64,000 bases of DNA. Source: Actinomycetota bacterium (lineage in GTDB: Bacteria > Actinomycetota > Acidimicrobiia > Acidimicrobiales > Microtrichaceae). Position 1 is the stretch's first letter, and every line of letters begins with the position of its first letter. Below are positions 35,336 to 44,377 of this stretch, piece after piece. The notes below the pieces were generated by a model, which saw nothing but the letters and a program-made list of their open reading frames with translations, made no database searches and was not told the DNA's origin. Location of the stretch: contig VGBZ01000003.1 in assembly GCA_016870275.1 (NCBI GenBank), forward strand, positions 1 to 64,000, read 5' to 3'. Both the position numbers and the translations under genes were made by a program.

Positions 35336-35656
35336 TCAGCGGCCGACCGTCGGCGCCGGAGATCCACTCGACCCGGTGCCCGGTCGGTCGTGCCGTGCGG
35401 CGCGCAGCTCCTCTCGGAGCTCTCGGATCTCCGCCTCGAGACGTTCGATCGCAACCCGCTGCTGTGCCAGCGCCCGGCCGACAACTTCGACGTCGCCCTC
35501 GTGTGCCGCAACCTCGGTCCGGTGCCGAGCCAGGAGGTCGTCCTGGCGCTCCTGGATGGCGGCGATACCGAGCTCGATTACCTCGAGCTGTCCCCGGAAC
35601 CACCGCAGGGCCGGACCGAGCAGGGTGCGAAGCGCACTCCTGAACGACGACTTCAC
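35336..35656 (-). CDS. small coiled-coil protein in the rhamnose operon
   Basis: 106 residues. MKSSFRSALRTLLGPALRWF is a basic amphipathic start that could lie on the membrane. Residues about 25-85 are heptad-rich (IAAIQERQDDLLARH, RVAIERLEAEIRELREEL). A Ser/Gly/Pro tail ends it. GTG start overlaps the upstream glycosyltransferase stop by 4 nt, and the stop is 3 nt from the next glycosyltransferase, so it is certainly translated with them. No known family is recognised. Confidence 0.82.
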   Translation of the reverse strand: MKSSFRSALRTLLGPALRWFRGQLEVIELGIAAIQERQDDLLARHRTEVAAHEGDVEVVGRALAQQRVAIERLEAEIRELREELRAARHDRPGTGSSGSPAPTVGR

Positions 35657-37935
35657 CTTGACGACCCTAGCGCCCCGAGTCGCTGCCGCAGCGTCGCTCC
35701 GACCGCCTCCAGACTGAACGGTGCCAGCGCAGCACGTGCCGCACCAGCGAGCTGCTCCCTGAGCCCGGCGTCGTCACGGAGGCGGCGGAGCGCAGCGGCC
35801 GCGGCATCGAGGTCGGGGGAGGCCCAGTGACCGGTTGCCGGGTAGAAGCTGCCCGGTCCGATCAGTACCTCCTCTGCCGGCACCAGCATGGCCGACCGGT
35901 CGTCCATGAAGTCGAGGTTGCCGGAGTACGCGGTCGCCACGACCGGCGTCCCCACCGCCATGGCCTCGGCCATGGTGAGCCCGAGACCTTCAGAACGGTG
36001 GAGCGACGCATAGCAGTCCGCGGCGGCGACGAGCGCCAGACGGTCACGAGGCTCGAGGTACCGGTCCCACAGCTCGATGTCGGGCCGACGGGCCGCAGCG
36101 TCGAGAACCTCCTCGAGTTGTTCCGGGGTGCGATCGCCGTTGATGGTCTTCAGGATCAGTCGCACCCCTGCCGGTTCGGGGAACGCTCGACTGAAGGCCT
36201 CGATCAGGCCGAGCGGGTTCTTCCGCTCGGCGATCGAGAGGAAGTCGAACGAGAACAGCACCGTGAACCGGTCATCGAGGCCGAGGCGCTCACGATCGCC
36301 GGCGACCACGCCGGGGGCATCGAAGACGAGCGGAACCGGCACGTGCTCGACCGGTACCCGGTCGTAGCGGCGGAACACCTCACACAGGTACTCGGTCGCG
36401 CCCCAGACCTCGTCGACGTACCCGAAGGACGACTGCTGCCGGCTCGTCATCACGTCGGTCTCCCAGTACCACAGACCCACGTTGAAGCGATCCCGGAAGA
36501 ACTCGGGACCGACGTCGTCAGCGAAGTACGGCAGCTGATCCGGCGTGATCAACAGGAGGTTGACGCCGTAGGGAGCGTCGATGGTTCGATGCTGAGGGTG
36601 GCGTTGACGGCTCGCGGTCCGGTCGTAGACGACCTCGGCGACTGGAATGCCGGCGACGTCGAGCGCGGCGCGAAGGCGACGAGCTGCAACGCCCAGGCCG
36701 AGCTCGCCCGACAGGTAGCCGACCAGATTCACACCGGCCGACGACGCGGAACGGACGGACCGGATCGCTGGACGAGGTGCGGGGAGGTCGGGCAGGACGG
36801 CGAGCGAGCAGACCCCTTCGTCCAGGCCGTGCGTCCACATCCAGCGCACGAACGCGTCGCGGTCCGACCAACGCACCGACGGGAACGCAGCTGCGACATC
36901 GGGACGGTCGGCGAGGACCAGGTCGGCGAGTCTCGAGACACCACTGCCGTCCGGCTCGCCCGGACCGGTGAGAAGCTCGAGGAACGCGTCGGCTTCCTCG
37001 GCGACGAACGGGTTCGGAGGACGATTCGTGTCCTTGAGCAGCGACCGGAACCACGAGCGCATCGCCGGCCCGACCACGAGTCCGGGCAGCGGCTCCGGCT
37101 CCTGGGTCAGACCGGCGGCTCCGTCCAATGCCGCCGCGGCTCGGTGGAGCAGCCGCCGAAGCGACGGACACGTGCTGATCCGACGGGACGGTTCGCGTCC
37201 GGGTTCGGCGAACCAGTGCGGCCTCGCCGGGTCGAGACCGCTCAGATCGACGAGGGCGAGCGGCCGACCGTCGACGAGGAGCGCACCGTCGTCGGAGTCG
37301 GTGAGATCGAGCGAACCGGCCGTCGAGGCCCCGAGGCGAAGGGACGGATCGGCCACCAGCGTGACGCCACAGGACGCAGGCAGGTCCCGCCAGATCGACC
37401 GAGGATCGAACGCTTCGGGCGACCGGACCGCCGCGGCGCAACGTCGATCCCACCATCCCAGCAGTTCCGCCGAGGACGGTCCGACGGCGATTGCACCCGG
37501 TAGACCACCACCCCACGGCAGATCGCCATCGACCTCCGCCGCCCGGACGGCGGCTCCTCCAGCCGCAGCGACGACAAGTGGGTCGATCGATCCGTGCACC
37601 TCCATGGTGTCGGCCAGAACCACGACCACATCGGTCGGCCCTTCCGGCGGGAACTCCTCGACGATCAGCGGCAGTGCCGTCCACCCGGCATCTCGGCGGC
37701 CCAGAGCGAGCGCGACGTCCTCGTAGCGGACCCCGGCGACCTGCCGGCCCCGGAGCGCGATCCACGAGTCCGCCGTCGTGTCGAAGTGGGCGACGTGTCC
37801 ACCGTCCGCGAGCACTGCCGACACGGTTGCGTCGGGGTGATGACGCCGAACACCGGCGATCAGGTGCTCACACCACGCCAGCCGGTCGCTTCCGGTCACC
37901 ACAACGACGCGCACGCCGCCCATTGTGGTCCCCAC
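35653..37935 (-). CDS. large glycosyltransferase: N-terminal GT-A-like region plus GT4 domain
   Basis: 760 residues. The first 230 or so (VRVVVVTGSDRLAWCEHLIAG, then GPTDVVVVLADTMEVHG, GGGLPGAIAVGP) resemble a nucleotide-diphospho-sugar transferase fold, possibly catalytically altered since I see no clean DxD. The middle, about 230-390, is unassigned. From about 400 a GT4 module follows: VNLVGYLSGELGLGVAARRL, FSFDFLSIAERKNPLGLIEA, HRSEGLGLTMAEAMAVGTP (E-x7-E). The same 'GYLSGELGLGEAAR' entry is known in rhamnan and mannan cluster GT4 enzymes. First gene of the rhamnose operon. Start is GTG 37935 or the ATG at 37923, which has GGGGA five bases upstream. Confidence 0.87.
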   Translation of the reverse strand: MGTTMGGVRVVVVTGSDRLAWCEHLIAGVRRHHPDATVSAVLADGGHVAHFDTTADSWIALRGRQVAGVRYEDVALALGRRDAGWTALPLIVEEFPPEGPTDVVVVLADTMEVHGSIDPLVVAAAGGAAVRAAEVDGDLPWGGGLPGAIAVGPSSAELLGWWDRRCAAAVRSPEAFDPRSIWRDLPASCGVTLVADPSLRLGASTAGSLDLTDSDDGALLVDGRPLALVDLSGLDPARPHWFAEPGREPSRRISTCPSLRRLLHRAAAALDGAAGLTQEPEPLPGLVVGPAMRSWFRSLLKDTNRPPNPFVAEEADAFLELLTGPGEPDGSGVSRLADLVLADRPDVAAAFPSVRWSDRDAFVRWMWTHGLDEGVCSLAVLPDLPAPRPAIRSVRSASSAGVNLVGYLSGELGLGVAARRLRAALDVAGIPVAEVVYDRTASRQRHPQHRTIDAPYGVNLLLITPDQLPYFADDVGPEFFRDRFNVGLWYWETDVMTSRQQSSFGYVDEVWGATEYLCEVFRRYDRVPVEHVPVPLVFDAPGVVAGDRERLGLDDRFTVLFSFDFLSIAERKNPLGLIEAFSRAFPEPAGVRLILKTINGDRTPEQLEEVLDAAARRPDIELWDRYLEPRDRLALVAAADCYASLHRSEGLGLTMAEAMAVGTPVVATAYSGNLDFMDDRSAMLVPAEEVLIGPGSFYPATGHWASPDLDAAAAALRRLRDDAGLREQLAGAARAALAPFSLEAVGATLRQRLGALGSSR

Positions 37936-37943
37936 CTGCCCCC

Positions 37944-37949
37944 TACACT
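37944..37949 (+). promoter_or_regulatory. leaderless-type -10 box of the small gene at 37956
   Basis: TACACT, six bases (cgacac), then ATG at 37956. It lies in the 20-base gap to the divergent glycosyltransferase. Confidence 0.6.
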
Positions 37950-37955
37950 CGACAC

Positions 37956-38153
37956 ATGCCCGGTTCCGTCTCGGTCCGATCCATCGCCACCACCCCGGGT
38001 CGGGTCGCCGCCCTCGAACGGACCGTCGAGGATCTCCAGCTGCGGGTCGCCGACCTCGAGGCCTCGCTGGCGGCGATCCACGCCGTGCGGGACGAGGTAC
38101 GCCGCCTGGCCACGTCGTTCGTCGACGAGGGCGACCCTCCCGACATCGGCTGA
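37956..38153 (+). CDS. very small coiled-coil protein
   Basis: 65 residues, an independent start inside a longer open frame that is otherwise antisense shadow. The sequence begins MPGSVSVRSIATTPGRVAAL and continues with regular heptads (ERTVEDLQLRVADLEASL, then VRDEVRRLATSFVDE). The exact leaderless promoter geometry and the strong coiled-coil pattern argue that it is real. It is the only plus-strand gene between two minus-strand glycosyltransferase operons. No family is recognised. Confidence 0.68.
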   Translation: MPGSVSVRSIATTPGRVAALERTVEDLQLRVADLEASLAAIHAVRDEVRRLATSFVDEGDPPDIG

Positions 38154-38172
38154 GATCGAGTCTGCGCCACCC

Positions 38173-39765
38173 TCACGGGTACCGGAGCGGCAGGGGGTAG
38201 TTGTCGAAGGAGTCACCGTAGGACGGGTTGTAGTAAGGGTCGGACCGGAGTTCGACCAGCCACCGGTCCCGGAGGCGCTGCAACTCGGTGGACCCGACCG
38301 TCGGGTCACGGGACATCGACTCGAAGTGGTACAGGCTCGCCTGCGCCGAGACCACGATCCGATAACCGACCGATCGGAGCTTCAGGCACAGGTCGACATC
38401 GTTGTAGTTGTTGGGGAACTGGGCACTGAAGCCACCGACCTCCGCGAACACCGACCGTCGGATCCCGAGGCACGCAGCCGTCACGCCGGCGACCTCCCGG
38501 TCGAGCGAGAGCGCCATGCGATTCCTGTCGCTCTCGGGAGACTGTCCGAACATCAGATGACCCGGATTGCCGTTCAGGTGGACGTGGCCGGCGTGTTGGA
38601 TGCGCCCGTCCTCGAACAGCAGCCGGAGACCCGCTGCACCGACGTCGGGCTCACGCGCGAATCCGACGAGCACCTCGATCCAGTCGTCGTCGACCACCTC
38701 CACGTCGTCGTTGAGAAACACGAGGTACTCACCACGAGCGACGGAGGCACCGAGGTTGCACTCGGCCGAGAAGTCGAATGGACGGTCCCAGCGGACAGGA
38801 ACCACCCTGCCCCCGCCCAGCTCGAGCACATCCTCGACCACGGACTCCGGGGTGGACCGGTCGAAGATCACGACGAACTCGAGGTTCGGCCAGGTCGAAC
38901 GCTCGACGACGCTCCGCACGGCCTCGACCACCATGGTCCTGCTCAGACCCCAGACGGTTCCGGTCGAGCCCCGGGTAGGGATGACGATGCTGACGAGGGG
39001 GTGGGACCGATGACGACGACGAAGGTGGAAGTAGCCCCGTCGGTGCTGTTCGACCACCTCGGCGTCGATCCCGACGCGGGTGGCGTGTTCCTCCAGGGCC
39101 CTCCGGGCCGCGACGTACGCGTAGGGCTTCACGTGCTCTCCGGCGAGGACCGAACCGGGAACGACACGCCAGTGGTAGAGCACCTCGGGGACGTGCACGA
39201 CGGTGCCGCCCTGCTCGGTGACGCGTAGAACGAGGTCCCAGTCCTGGGATCCGTCGAGCTCGGATCTGAACCCTCCGACTCGGTCCACGGTCGAACGCCT
39301 CAACGCCGACAGGTGGCAGGTGTACATCTGGTTCCGGAACCGTTCCGGGGACCACGCCGGCTTGTAGAACGGATCGACGCGCCGTCCGTCCGCCGTGATC
39401 ACGTCCTCGTCGGTGTAGACGTAGTCGACCCCGGGGTCCGCGAACGGTGCAACCACACGTTCGATGGCCCTGGGGTGGAGGAGGTCGTCGTGGTCGAGCA
39501 GGGCCACCACATCGCCCGTCGCCGCTTGCAGTGCCGCATTGCTCGCGGCGGCGATTCCACGGTTGGGTTCGAGGCGGAGGTGGACCACCCCGGGAAGCGC
39601 GGCGGCCCGCTCGAGCACCGATCGGACCTCGACCGAGGTCGAGCCGTCATCGACCAGGACGTGCTCGCAGTTGGGGTAGGTCTGTCGCTGGGCGGAGTCG
39701 AGGCACTCGAGGAGCGCCGGAATCGGTGGGTCGTGAACCGGGGTCAGGACCGAGACGCGCCTCAC
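38173..39765 (-). CDS. tandem GT2-GT2 glycosyltransferase
   Basis: 530 residues from GTG 39765, which overlaps the upstream stop by 4 nt; the longer frame start lies in the neighbouring gene. Module 1, about 1-250: VSVLTPVHDPPIPALLECL, HVLVDDGSTS, ALLDHDDLLHPRAIE. Module 2, about 265-500: PLVSIVIPTRGSTGTV, FDFSAECNLGASVARGEYLV, FLNDDVEVVDDDWIEVL, GGFSAQFPNNYNDVDLCLK. This is the layout of O-antigen and rhamnan GT2 pairs. The C-terminal SDPYYNPSYGDSFDNY is typical of the second module. The function is probably rhamnosyl or related transfer; specificity is unknown. Confidence 0.92.
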   Translation of the reverse strand: MRRVSVLTPVHDPPIPALLECLDSAQRQTYPNCEHVLVDDGSTSVEVRSVLERAAALPGVVHLRLEPNRGIAAASNAALQAATGDVVALLDHDDLLHPRAIERVVAPFADPGVDYVYTDEDVITADGRRVDPFYKPAWSPERFRNQMYTCHLSALRRSTVDRVGGFRSELDGSQDWDLVLRVTEQGGTVVHVPEVLYHWRVVPGSVLAGEHVKPYAYVAARRALEEHATRVGIDAEVVEQHRRGYFHLRRRHRSHPLVSIVIPTRGSTGTVWGLSRTMVVEAVRSVVERSTWPNLEFVVIFDRSTPESVVEDVLELGGGRVVPVRWDRPFDFSAECNLGASVARGEYLVFLNDDVEVVDDDWIEVLVGFAREPDVGAAGLRLLFEDGRIQHAGHVHLNGNPGHLMFGQSPESDRNRMALSLDREVAGVTAACLGIRRSVFAEVGGFSAQFPNNYNDVDLCLKLRSVGYRIVVSAQASLYHFESMSRDPTVGSTELQRLRDRWLVELRSDPYYNPSYGDSFDNYPLPLRYP

Positions 39766-42467
39766 ACCCCTCCTCCCGGACCGTTGGCCCGAGCGGTGGG
39801 CGAGATGCCGACCCCGTCGATCGGATGATCGGAGGAGCCCTCCGCCTGACCGGTCGGTCTCCGCTGCGTACACCGAAGGATCACGTCGACGACGTCGGTC
39901 GCCACATCGCTCCACGAGGGAACCCTTGCGCCGCTCAGGGCGTCGAGCGCCGCTCGACGCGGCGCGGAATCGTTTGCCAGCTCACGGATCGCCTCTGCCC
40001 ATCCGACCGTGTCGTCCGGATCGACCACGCGAGCGATCAGTCGCGATTCGACACCGGGGGCTCCCGACGGAGAAGCAACGACTGGGACTCCGAGTCGAAC
40101 GGCCTCCGCCGCAGGCAGGCCAAAGCCTTCGGCCAGCGACGGAGCGAGGACGAGCCGGGCTCCGACGTAGAGCTCCTCGAGCACCTCGTCGTCGGCGTCC
40201 TCGATCCACACGACACTCCCGGCCGGACCGCCGCTGCGAAGCCGGGCCGCGACGTCCGCCGCCTGCCAACCCTCACGCCCGACGACCACGAGCACGAGGT
40301 CGTCGAGCTGCTCACGCCGCGCTAGATGATCGATGGCATCGAGCAGTCGGACCTGGTTCTTCCTGGGTTCGACGGTACCGACGACCAACACGTACGGGCG
40401 ATCACGCAGGTCGAGCAGCGAGCGCGACGCCTCTCCTCGTCGGCCACCGCCCACGCCTGATGCCAGACGGATCGGATGGATCGCCGGAGGGTCGATACCG
40501 TGACGTGCTGCCACCGAACGAACGGCCGCAGCGGTGGCCGGCGAGGCGACCAGCACGTCGGCGGCCACCTCCATCTGAGCCAAGACGGTGGCTCCGAAGG
40601 CACCGACCAGTGGAGGCACGAACCACTCGGGATGCTCGACGGGCAGGACATCGTGGATGAACGGGATCACTGCGACGTCGCCGGCTCGGAGTCGTTCGTA
40701 GAGGCGCCGGCGATCGGGCTCTGCCTGATTCCACACGGCGTCCACCTCGAGCAGGACGGACCCCGGCTCGAGTCGGTCGAGCAGGAGGTCCCGGTCGTGG
40801 CGGGGCGTCCGGGCGACCGCCAGACTCCGTTGCATCCATCGCACGGGCTCGCGGAGTCGCAGGGTCCGGAGGAGTGCGCCGATCGCACGACGGAGTCCGA
40901 CTGCGGCGCTGGCGGAGGGCTGTGACCGCATGAGCCGGACCGGACCGAGGAGCGCTGCCACCTCGGCGGTGTTCGCCCGGCGAAAACGTCCGTGAGGAGT
41001 GGACCAGACCACCGGAACGACTTCGATGCGGGGGTCCACCGCCGGGAGCTCGCGAACGAATCCGACGACGACGCGCTGGATCCCCGCCCGCCAACCCGAC
41101 GCGAGCGTGTCGGTGACATCGATGTAGGCGAGTTGGGGTCCCCCCGGCCTGCGACCGGGAGCGGCCGGAGCGGCGCGTGGCTGCCAACGACTGCGGACCC
41201 GGTCGGTCGCCCGGGCACCGACGACCGAACCTCGGCGGGTGAGGATCCCCGCAGCCGACCAACCGAGGACCGCAGCCCAGATACGAAGCCACGTGGCAGT
41301 CAGCCGCCAACGGGGGCGCCAGCCACGCCGGATCCGACCGATGAGGTTGGCCCGGACCGAACGCCAGGTCGCTTCCCGGGCCGCAGCGAGCACGGCGGAT
41401 CGCCGACGGCGGTCACCATTGCGTAGCGTCGTCAAGATCCAGTTCCGTCGGTCGAGGAACCAGAACGACGGCGAGCGGGATCCTCCGGCGGCTCCGAACG
41501 CGTGCCGGACGATCGAGTCCGGAACGACCACGACGCCCCAGCCGTTCCCTCGCGCCCGCCACGACAGATCGGTGTCCTCGTAGTACGCGAAGAACCCCGG
41601 ATCGAAGAGCCCGACGTCGTCGAGCATCGCCGATCGGAGGAGGACTCCCCCGCCGCAGAACCCATCGACCGGGCCGTCCGGCAGGCCAGCGGCGACAGGC
41701 CGACCGAACCCACGGTCGAAGCCCTCACCCAGGTCGGTCAGTCCGGTCCCGAGGCCGTTGAGGAGCTCGGTCCGCTCCGCCGCAAGGTGGGCGGAGCCCG
41801 AACCGGGAGCGCCAAATGCGACAGCCTCCGAGCCACCGCTCAGAAGTGTCACGCCGCCAGAGCCAGCGCACGTGACGGTGATCAGTTCGGCATCCGGGCC
41901 GGCTGGGACCCACAGGTCGGCGGTGCTCTCGACGTGGCGGCGCACGTCGAGCGGCCACGCCAGGTCCGCTTCGACTCGGATCCCGGTGGACACGAGCCGA
42001 CCGGTCACGTCCAGTCCGTCCACCTCGACCCGCTCCAGGGTCACCCCTTGCGTTGCGTGAATCGTGATCGCTGCAACCGAAGGTTCGAGCACCATGCGGG
42101 CCGCAGCGGCACCGGCCCGGCCATCACGCTCCAGGGCATCGACGAGCGGACGCAGCCAGCCCGGCTCGACGACGGCATCGTTGTTGACCAGGGCCACGTA
42201 GTCGACGCCGGATCGATCGCGCATCGCCCGGTTGCACCCCTCGGCGAACCCGAGGTTCTCCTCGAGCTGCAGATGACGAACCTCAGGGAACTCACGAGCC
42301 AGGAACAGTCCCGATCCGTCGATGGATCCGTTGTCAACCAGGACCAACTCCATCTCCGTCGCCGGGTAGTCGGTGGCCAACAGGGATCGGAGGCAGCGTC
42401 GGCTGTACCAGGCTCCGTTCCAGTTGATGACGATCACCCTGACCCGGGGTACCCACGACATCGCCAC
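39762..42467 (-). CDS. GT2-GT4 fusion glycosyltransferase
   Basis: 901 residues. Module 1, about 1-370, is a rhamnosyltransferase-like GT2: RVIVINWNGAWYSRRCL, VDNGSIDGSG, VNNDAVVEPGWLRPLV, YYEDTDLSWRARG. It contains an insertion of about 120 residues around 130-250 (beta-rich, SGGVTLLSGGSEAVAFG) that ordinary members lack. Module 2, about 445-870, is GT4: LAYIDVTDTLASGWRAGIQR, FIHDVLPVEHPEWF, VGTVEPRKNQVRLLDAI, PSLAEGFGLPAAEAV (E-x7-E). GTG start exactly six bases after TAGCGT. First gene of a two-gene operon with the GT2-GT2 protein. Confidence 0.92.
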   Translation of the reverse strand: MAMSWVPRVRVIVINWNGAWYSRRCLRSLLATDYPATEMELVLVDNGSIDGSGLFLAREFPEVRHLQLEENLGFAEGCNRAMRDRSGVDYVALVNNDAVVEPGWLRPLVDALERDGRAGAAAARMVLEPSVAAITIHATQGVTLERVEVDGLDVTGRLVSTGIRVEADLAWPLDVRRHVESTADLWVPAGPDAELITVTCAGSGGVTLLSGGSEAVAFGAPGSGSAHLAAERTELLNGLGTGLTDLGEGFDRGFGRPVAAGLPDGPVDGFCGGGVLLRSAMLDDVGLFDPGFFAYYEDTDLSWRARGNGWGVVVVPDSIVRHAFGAAGGSRSPSFWFLDRRNWILTTLRNGDRRRRSAVLAAAREATWRSVRANLIGRIRRGWRPRWRLTATWLRIWAAVLGWSAAGILTRRGSVVGARATDRVRSRWQPRAAPAAPGRRPGGPQLAYIDVTDTLASGWRAGIQRVVVGFVRELPAVDPRIEVVPVVWSTPHGRFRRANTAEVAALLGPVRLMRSQPSASAAVGLRRAIGALLRTLRLREPVRWMQRSLAVARTPRHDRDLLLDRLEPGSVLLEVDAVWNQAEPDRRRLYERLRAGDVAVIPFIHDVLPVEHPEWFVPPLVGAFGATVLAQMEVAADVLVASPATAAAVRSVAARHGIDPPAIHPIRLASGVGGGRRGEASRSLLDLRDRPYVLVVGTVEPRKNQVRLLDAIDHLARREQLDDLVLVVVGREGWQAADVAARLRSGGPAGSVVWIEDADDEVLEELYVGARLVLAPSLAEGFGLPAAEAVRLGVPVVASPSGAPGVESRLIARVVDPDDTVGWAEAIRELANDSAPRRAALDALSGARVPSWSDVATDVVDVILRCTQRRPTGQAEGSSDHPIDGVGISPTARANGPGGGV

Positions 42468-42473
42468 GCCGAC

Positions 42474-42479
42474 ACGCTA
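42474..42479 (-). promoter_or_regulatory. leaderless-type -10 box of the GT2-GT4 gene
   Basis: TAGCGT, six bases (gtcggc), then GTG at 42467. Confidence 0.65.
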
Positions 42480-42528
42480 GGGGCTGCAATCCGGGGAGCC
42501 GCGACCCTCGGTAGAGATCGACCCGGCC

Positions 42529-44328
42529 CTACTTGACGGGTGGCGGCCACGGCGCCGGAGCCGGCCCATAATCGACCCGCCCACTGGAGTAGCTGTCGCC
42601 GGTCTGTCCAGCGCGATGGAGCCTCACCACGATGTGGTACGAACCCGGTGCCGCAGGCCATCCCGTCCACCGGAAGGTGTTGATCCCCGGTCCCACGGGA
42701 ACACCACCGGCGAGCTGCACCAACCCGGGGTTTGATGCGTCACGGTCGGGGTCGGCGTAGATGTCGGCGAAGGTACCCGGTGCCCAGACATCGTCGATGA
42801 AGCGCACGTCGAACCCACCTCGGTTGTTGTCGACGAAGTCGTTGCGCAGGAGTCGGACCTCCTCGATCTGCCAGCTGCGATCTCCGCGGTCCTCGTGCGG
42901 GTGGAACTGAAGCCCCGAGACCCAGGTGGCAGCACCGACACCCCAGCCGATGAACCGACTGTTTCCCGCCGGATCGAGAACGGCAGTCGGCGGCCACGGC
43001 CGAAGGTCGACGTAGTAGGTGGCCCGACCCGTCCGAAGAACCAGATCATCGGAGACCTGGACCGGGGCGAGACCCGAGGGTTTCCACATGATGCGCCCGA
43101 CCATGCCACCCCCCGGCGCGTCCGCCAGACCCCACGGACCGTCGTAGGTGATGGTGATGGCGAGCTTCTGGTACAGCTGGGCATCGATCGGTCGGCCACT
43201 CAGGTTCATGAACACTGCTGGATCGTTCCGGACCGGACCTGTGGTCCAAGCGTTCAGCCGGCCCCAGGCGAACACTGATCCAGCGTTCGCCGTGAGAGCG
43301 TCCGTCGGCTGCTCCATGTCCCAGGGGTCGCCCCGAACCACCCCGGACCAGTCCTCCCCGCCTCCCTCCCAAGGGGTGAGCACCCGCGGCGACGGCGAGG
43401 ACGTCCGCGGCATGGCGACCTCGATCGATGACGCTGATCGAACCCCGTTTCGAACCGTATAGAAGGAAGCCGCTCGACCCCGACCGAGGACACCGTCGGG
43501 AACCACCACGGTTCCCTGCCCGTTGACCACACCGAGATGGGAGGCGCTCTCGCCGGCGCCCCCCGACCAGCCGTCGTTGTTCGGATTCCGGTCGAAATCC
43601 ATCCAGAGATCGACGTTCCCAGCACCGGCCGAGATGGAGAGTGGCAAGCCCGGCGTCGACTCCACGATCCCGACATCCTCGAGACTGAGGTTCGGGCGGG
43701 AGGAGTCGAAGCTCGTGATCATCCAGAGCATCTCGATGGAACCCGCCCACGGCGCACCACGGACCGCCGGCAACGACGACGAGGGAAGGCCGTCGAGGTC
43801 CCACGGGCCGGTCATGTCGAGGTCGTAGGAGTGCCATCCAGCCCGGATCCTGAAGTACTTGAGGCCATCGGCACAGCTGTTGCACTGACGGAAGAACATG
43901 GCCGCATTGGAGTCCCGGTCCGAGTGCATCCGCAGGGTGATGCGTCGAAAACGGTTCGCATCGAGGGGTCGGGACCTCGGATCACGGGTGGCGCTCGTCG
44001 GGTACGAGCCGGGGTCCGAGCGCAGGAGGAAGACCTGTTGCGCACCGGCCACGTTCAGTCGTCCGTCCAGAAGCGACGACCATCCCTGCACCATGTGACC
44101 GGGCGTCGCATCGAAATCCTCGGCGTCCGAGAAGTCCATCGGATCGTGCCAGCGCGACGCGAAGTACTCCTGGGGAGCGGTCACCGTCGAACGATGAGGG
44201 GTGACCGTGACCGCCGAGGAACTGACCCCCTCAGGAGATGCGGAGCTGACGCTCGCCCCGACCGTCAGCGGGGCGAGCGACAACCCCAGGGAACCCAGCC
44301 AAGCGAACCAACGCAGCGGAATGGACAT
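42529..44328 (-). CDS. large secreted protein of unknown function
   Basis: 599 residues from ATG 44328. MSIPLRWFAWLGSLGLSLAP with the following TVGASVSSASPEG is a good Sec signal peptide. The mature part is rich in tryptophan, aspartate and beta-strand patterns (FFRQCNSCADGLKYFRIRAG, DLWMDFDRNPNNDGWSGGAG) and ends in a carbohydrate-active-looking fold (GINTFRWTGWPAAPGSYHIV). I recognise no catalytic motif. It could be a lectin-like or surface-layer protein that binds the exported glycan. TACCAG lies six bases upstream of the ATG, a near match to the leaderless box. It follows the amidase gene by 49 nt. Confidence 0.72.
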   Translation of the reverse strand: MSIPLRWFAWLGSLGLSLAPLTVGASVSSASPEGVSSSAVTVTPHRSTVTAPQEYFASRWHDPMDFSDAEDFDATPGHMVQGWSSLLDGRLNVAGAQQVFLLRSDPGSYPTSATRDPRSRPLDANRFRRITLRMHSDRDSNAAMFFRQCNSCADGLKYFRIRAGWHSYDLDMTGPWDLDGLPSSSLPAVRGAPWAGSIEMLWMITSFDSSRPNLSLEDVGIVESTPGLPLSISAGAGNVDLWMDFDRNPNNDGWSGGAGESASHLGVVNGQGTVVVPDGVLGRGRAASFYTVRNGVRSASSIEVAMPRTSSPSPRVLTPWEGGGEDWSGVVRGDPWDMEQPTDALTANAGSVFAWGRLNAWTTGPVRNDPAVFMNLSGRPIDAQLYQKLAITITYDGPWGLADAPGGGMVGRIMWKPSGLAPVQVSDDLVLRTGRATYYVDLRPWPPTAVLDPAGNSRFIGWGVGAATWVSGLQFHPHEDRGDRSWQIEEVRLLRNDFVDNNRGGFDVRFIDDVWAPGTFADIYADPDRDASNPGLVQLAGGVPVGPGINTFRWTGWPAAPGSYHIVVRLHRAGQTGDSYSSGRVDYGPAPAPWPPPVK

Positions 44329-44377
44329 CACGACCTGGTATCGGCAGGTCGGGCCGACGACTGAAGCGGTGGTCTCG

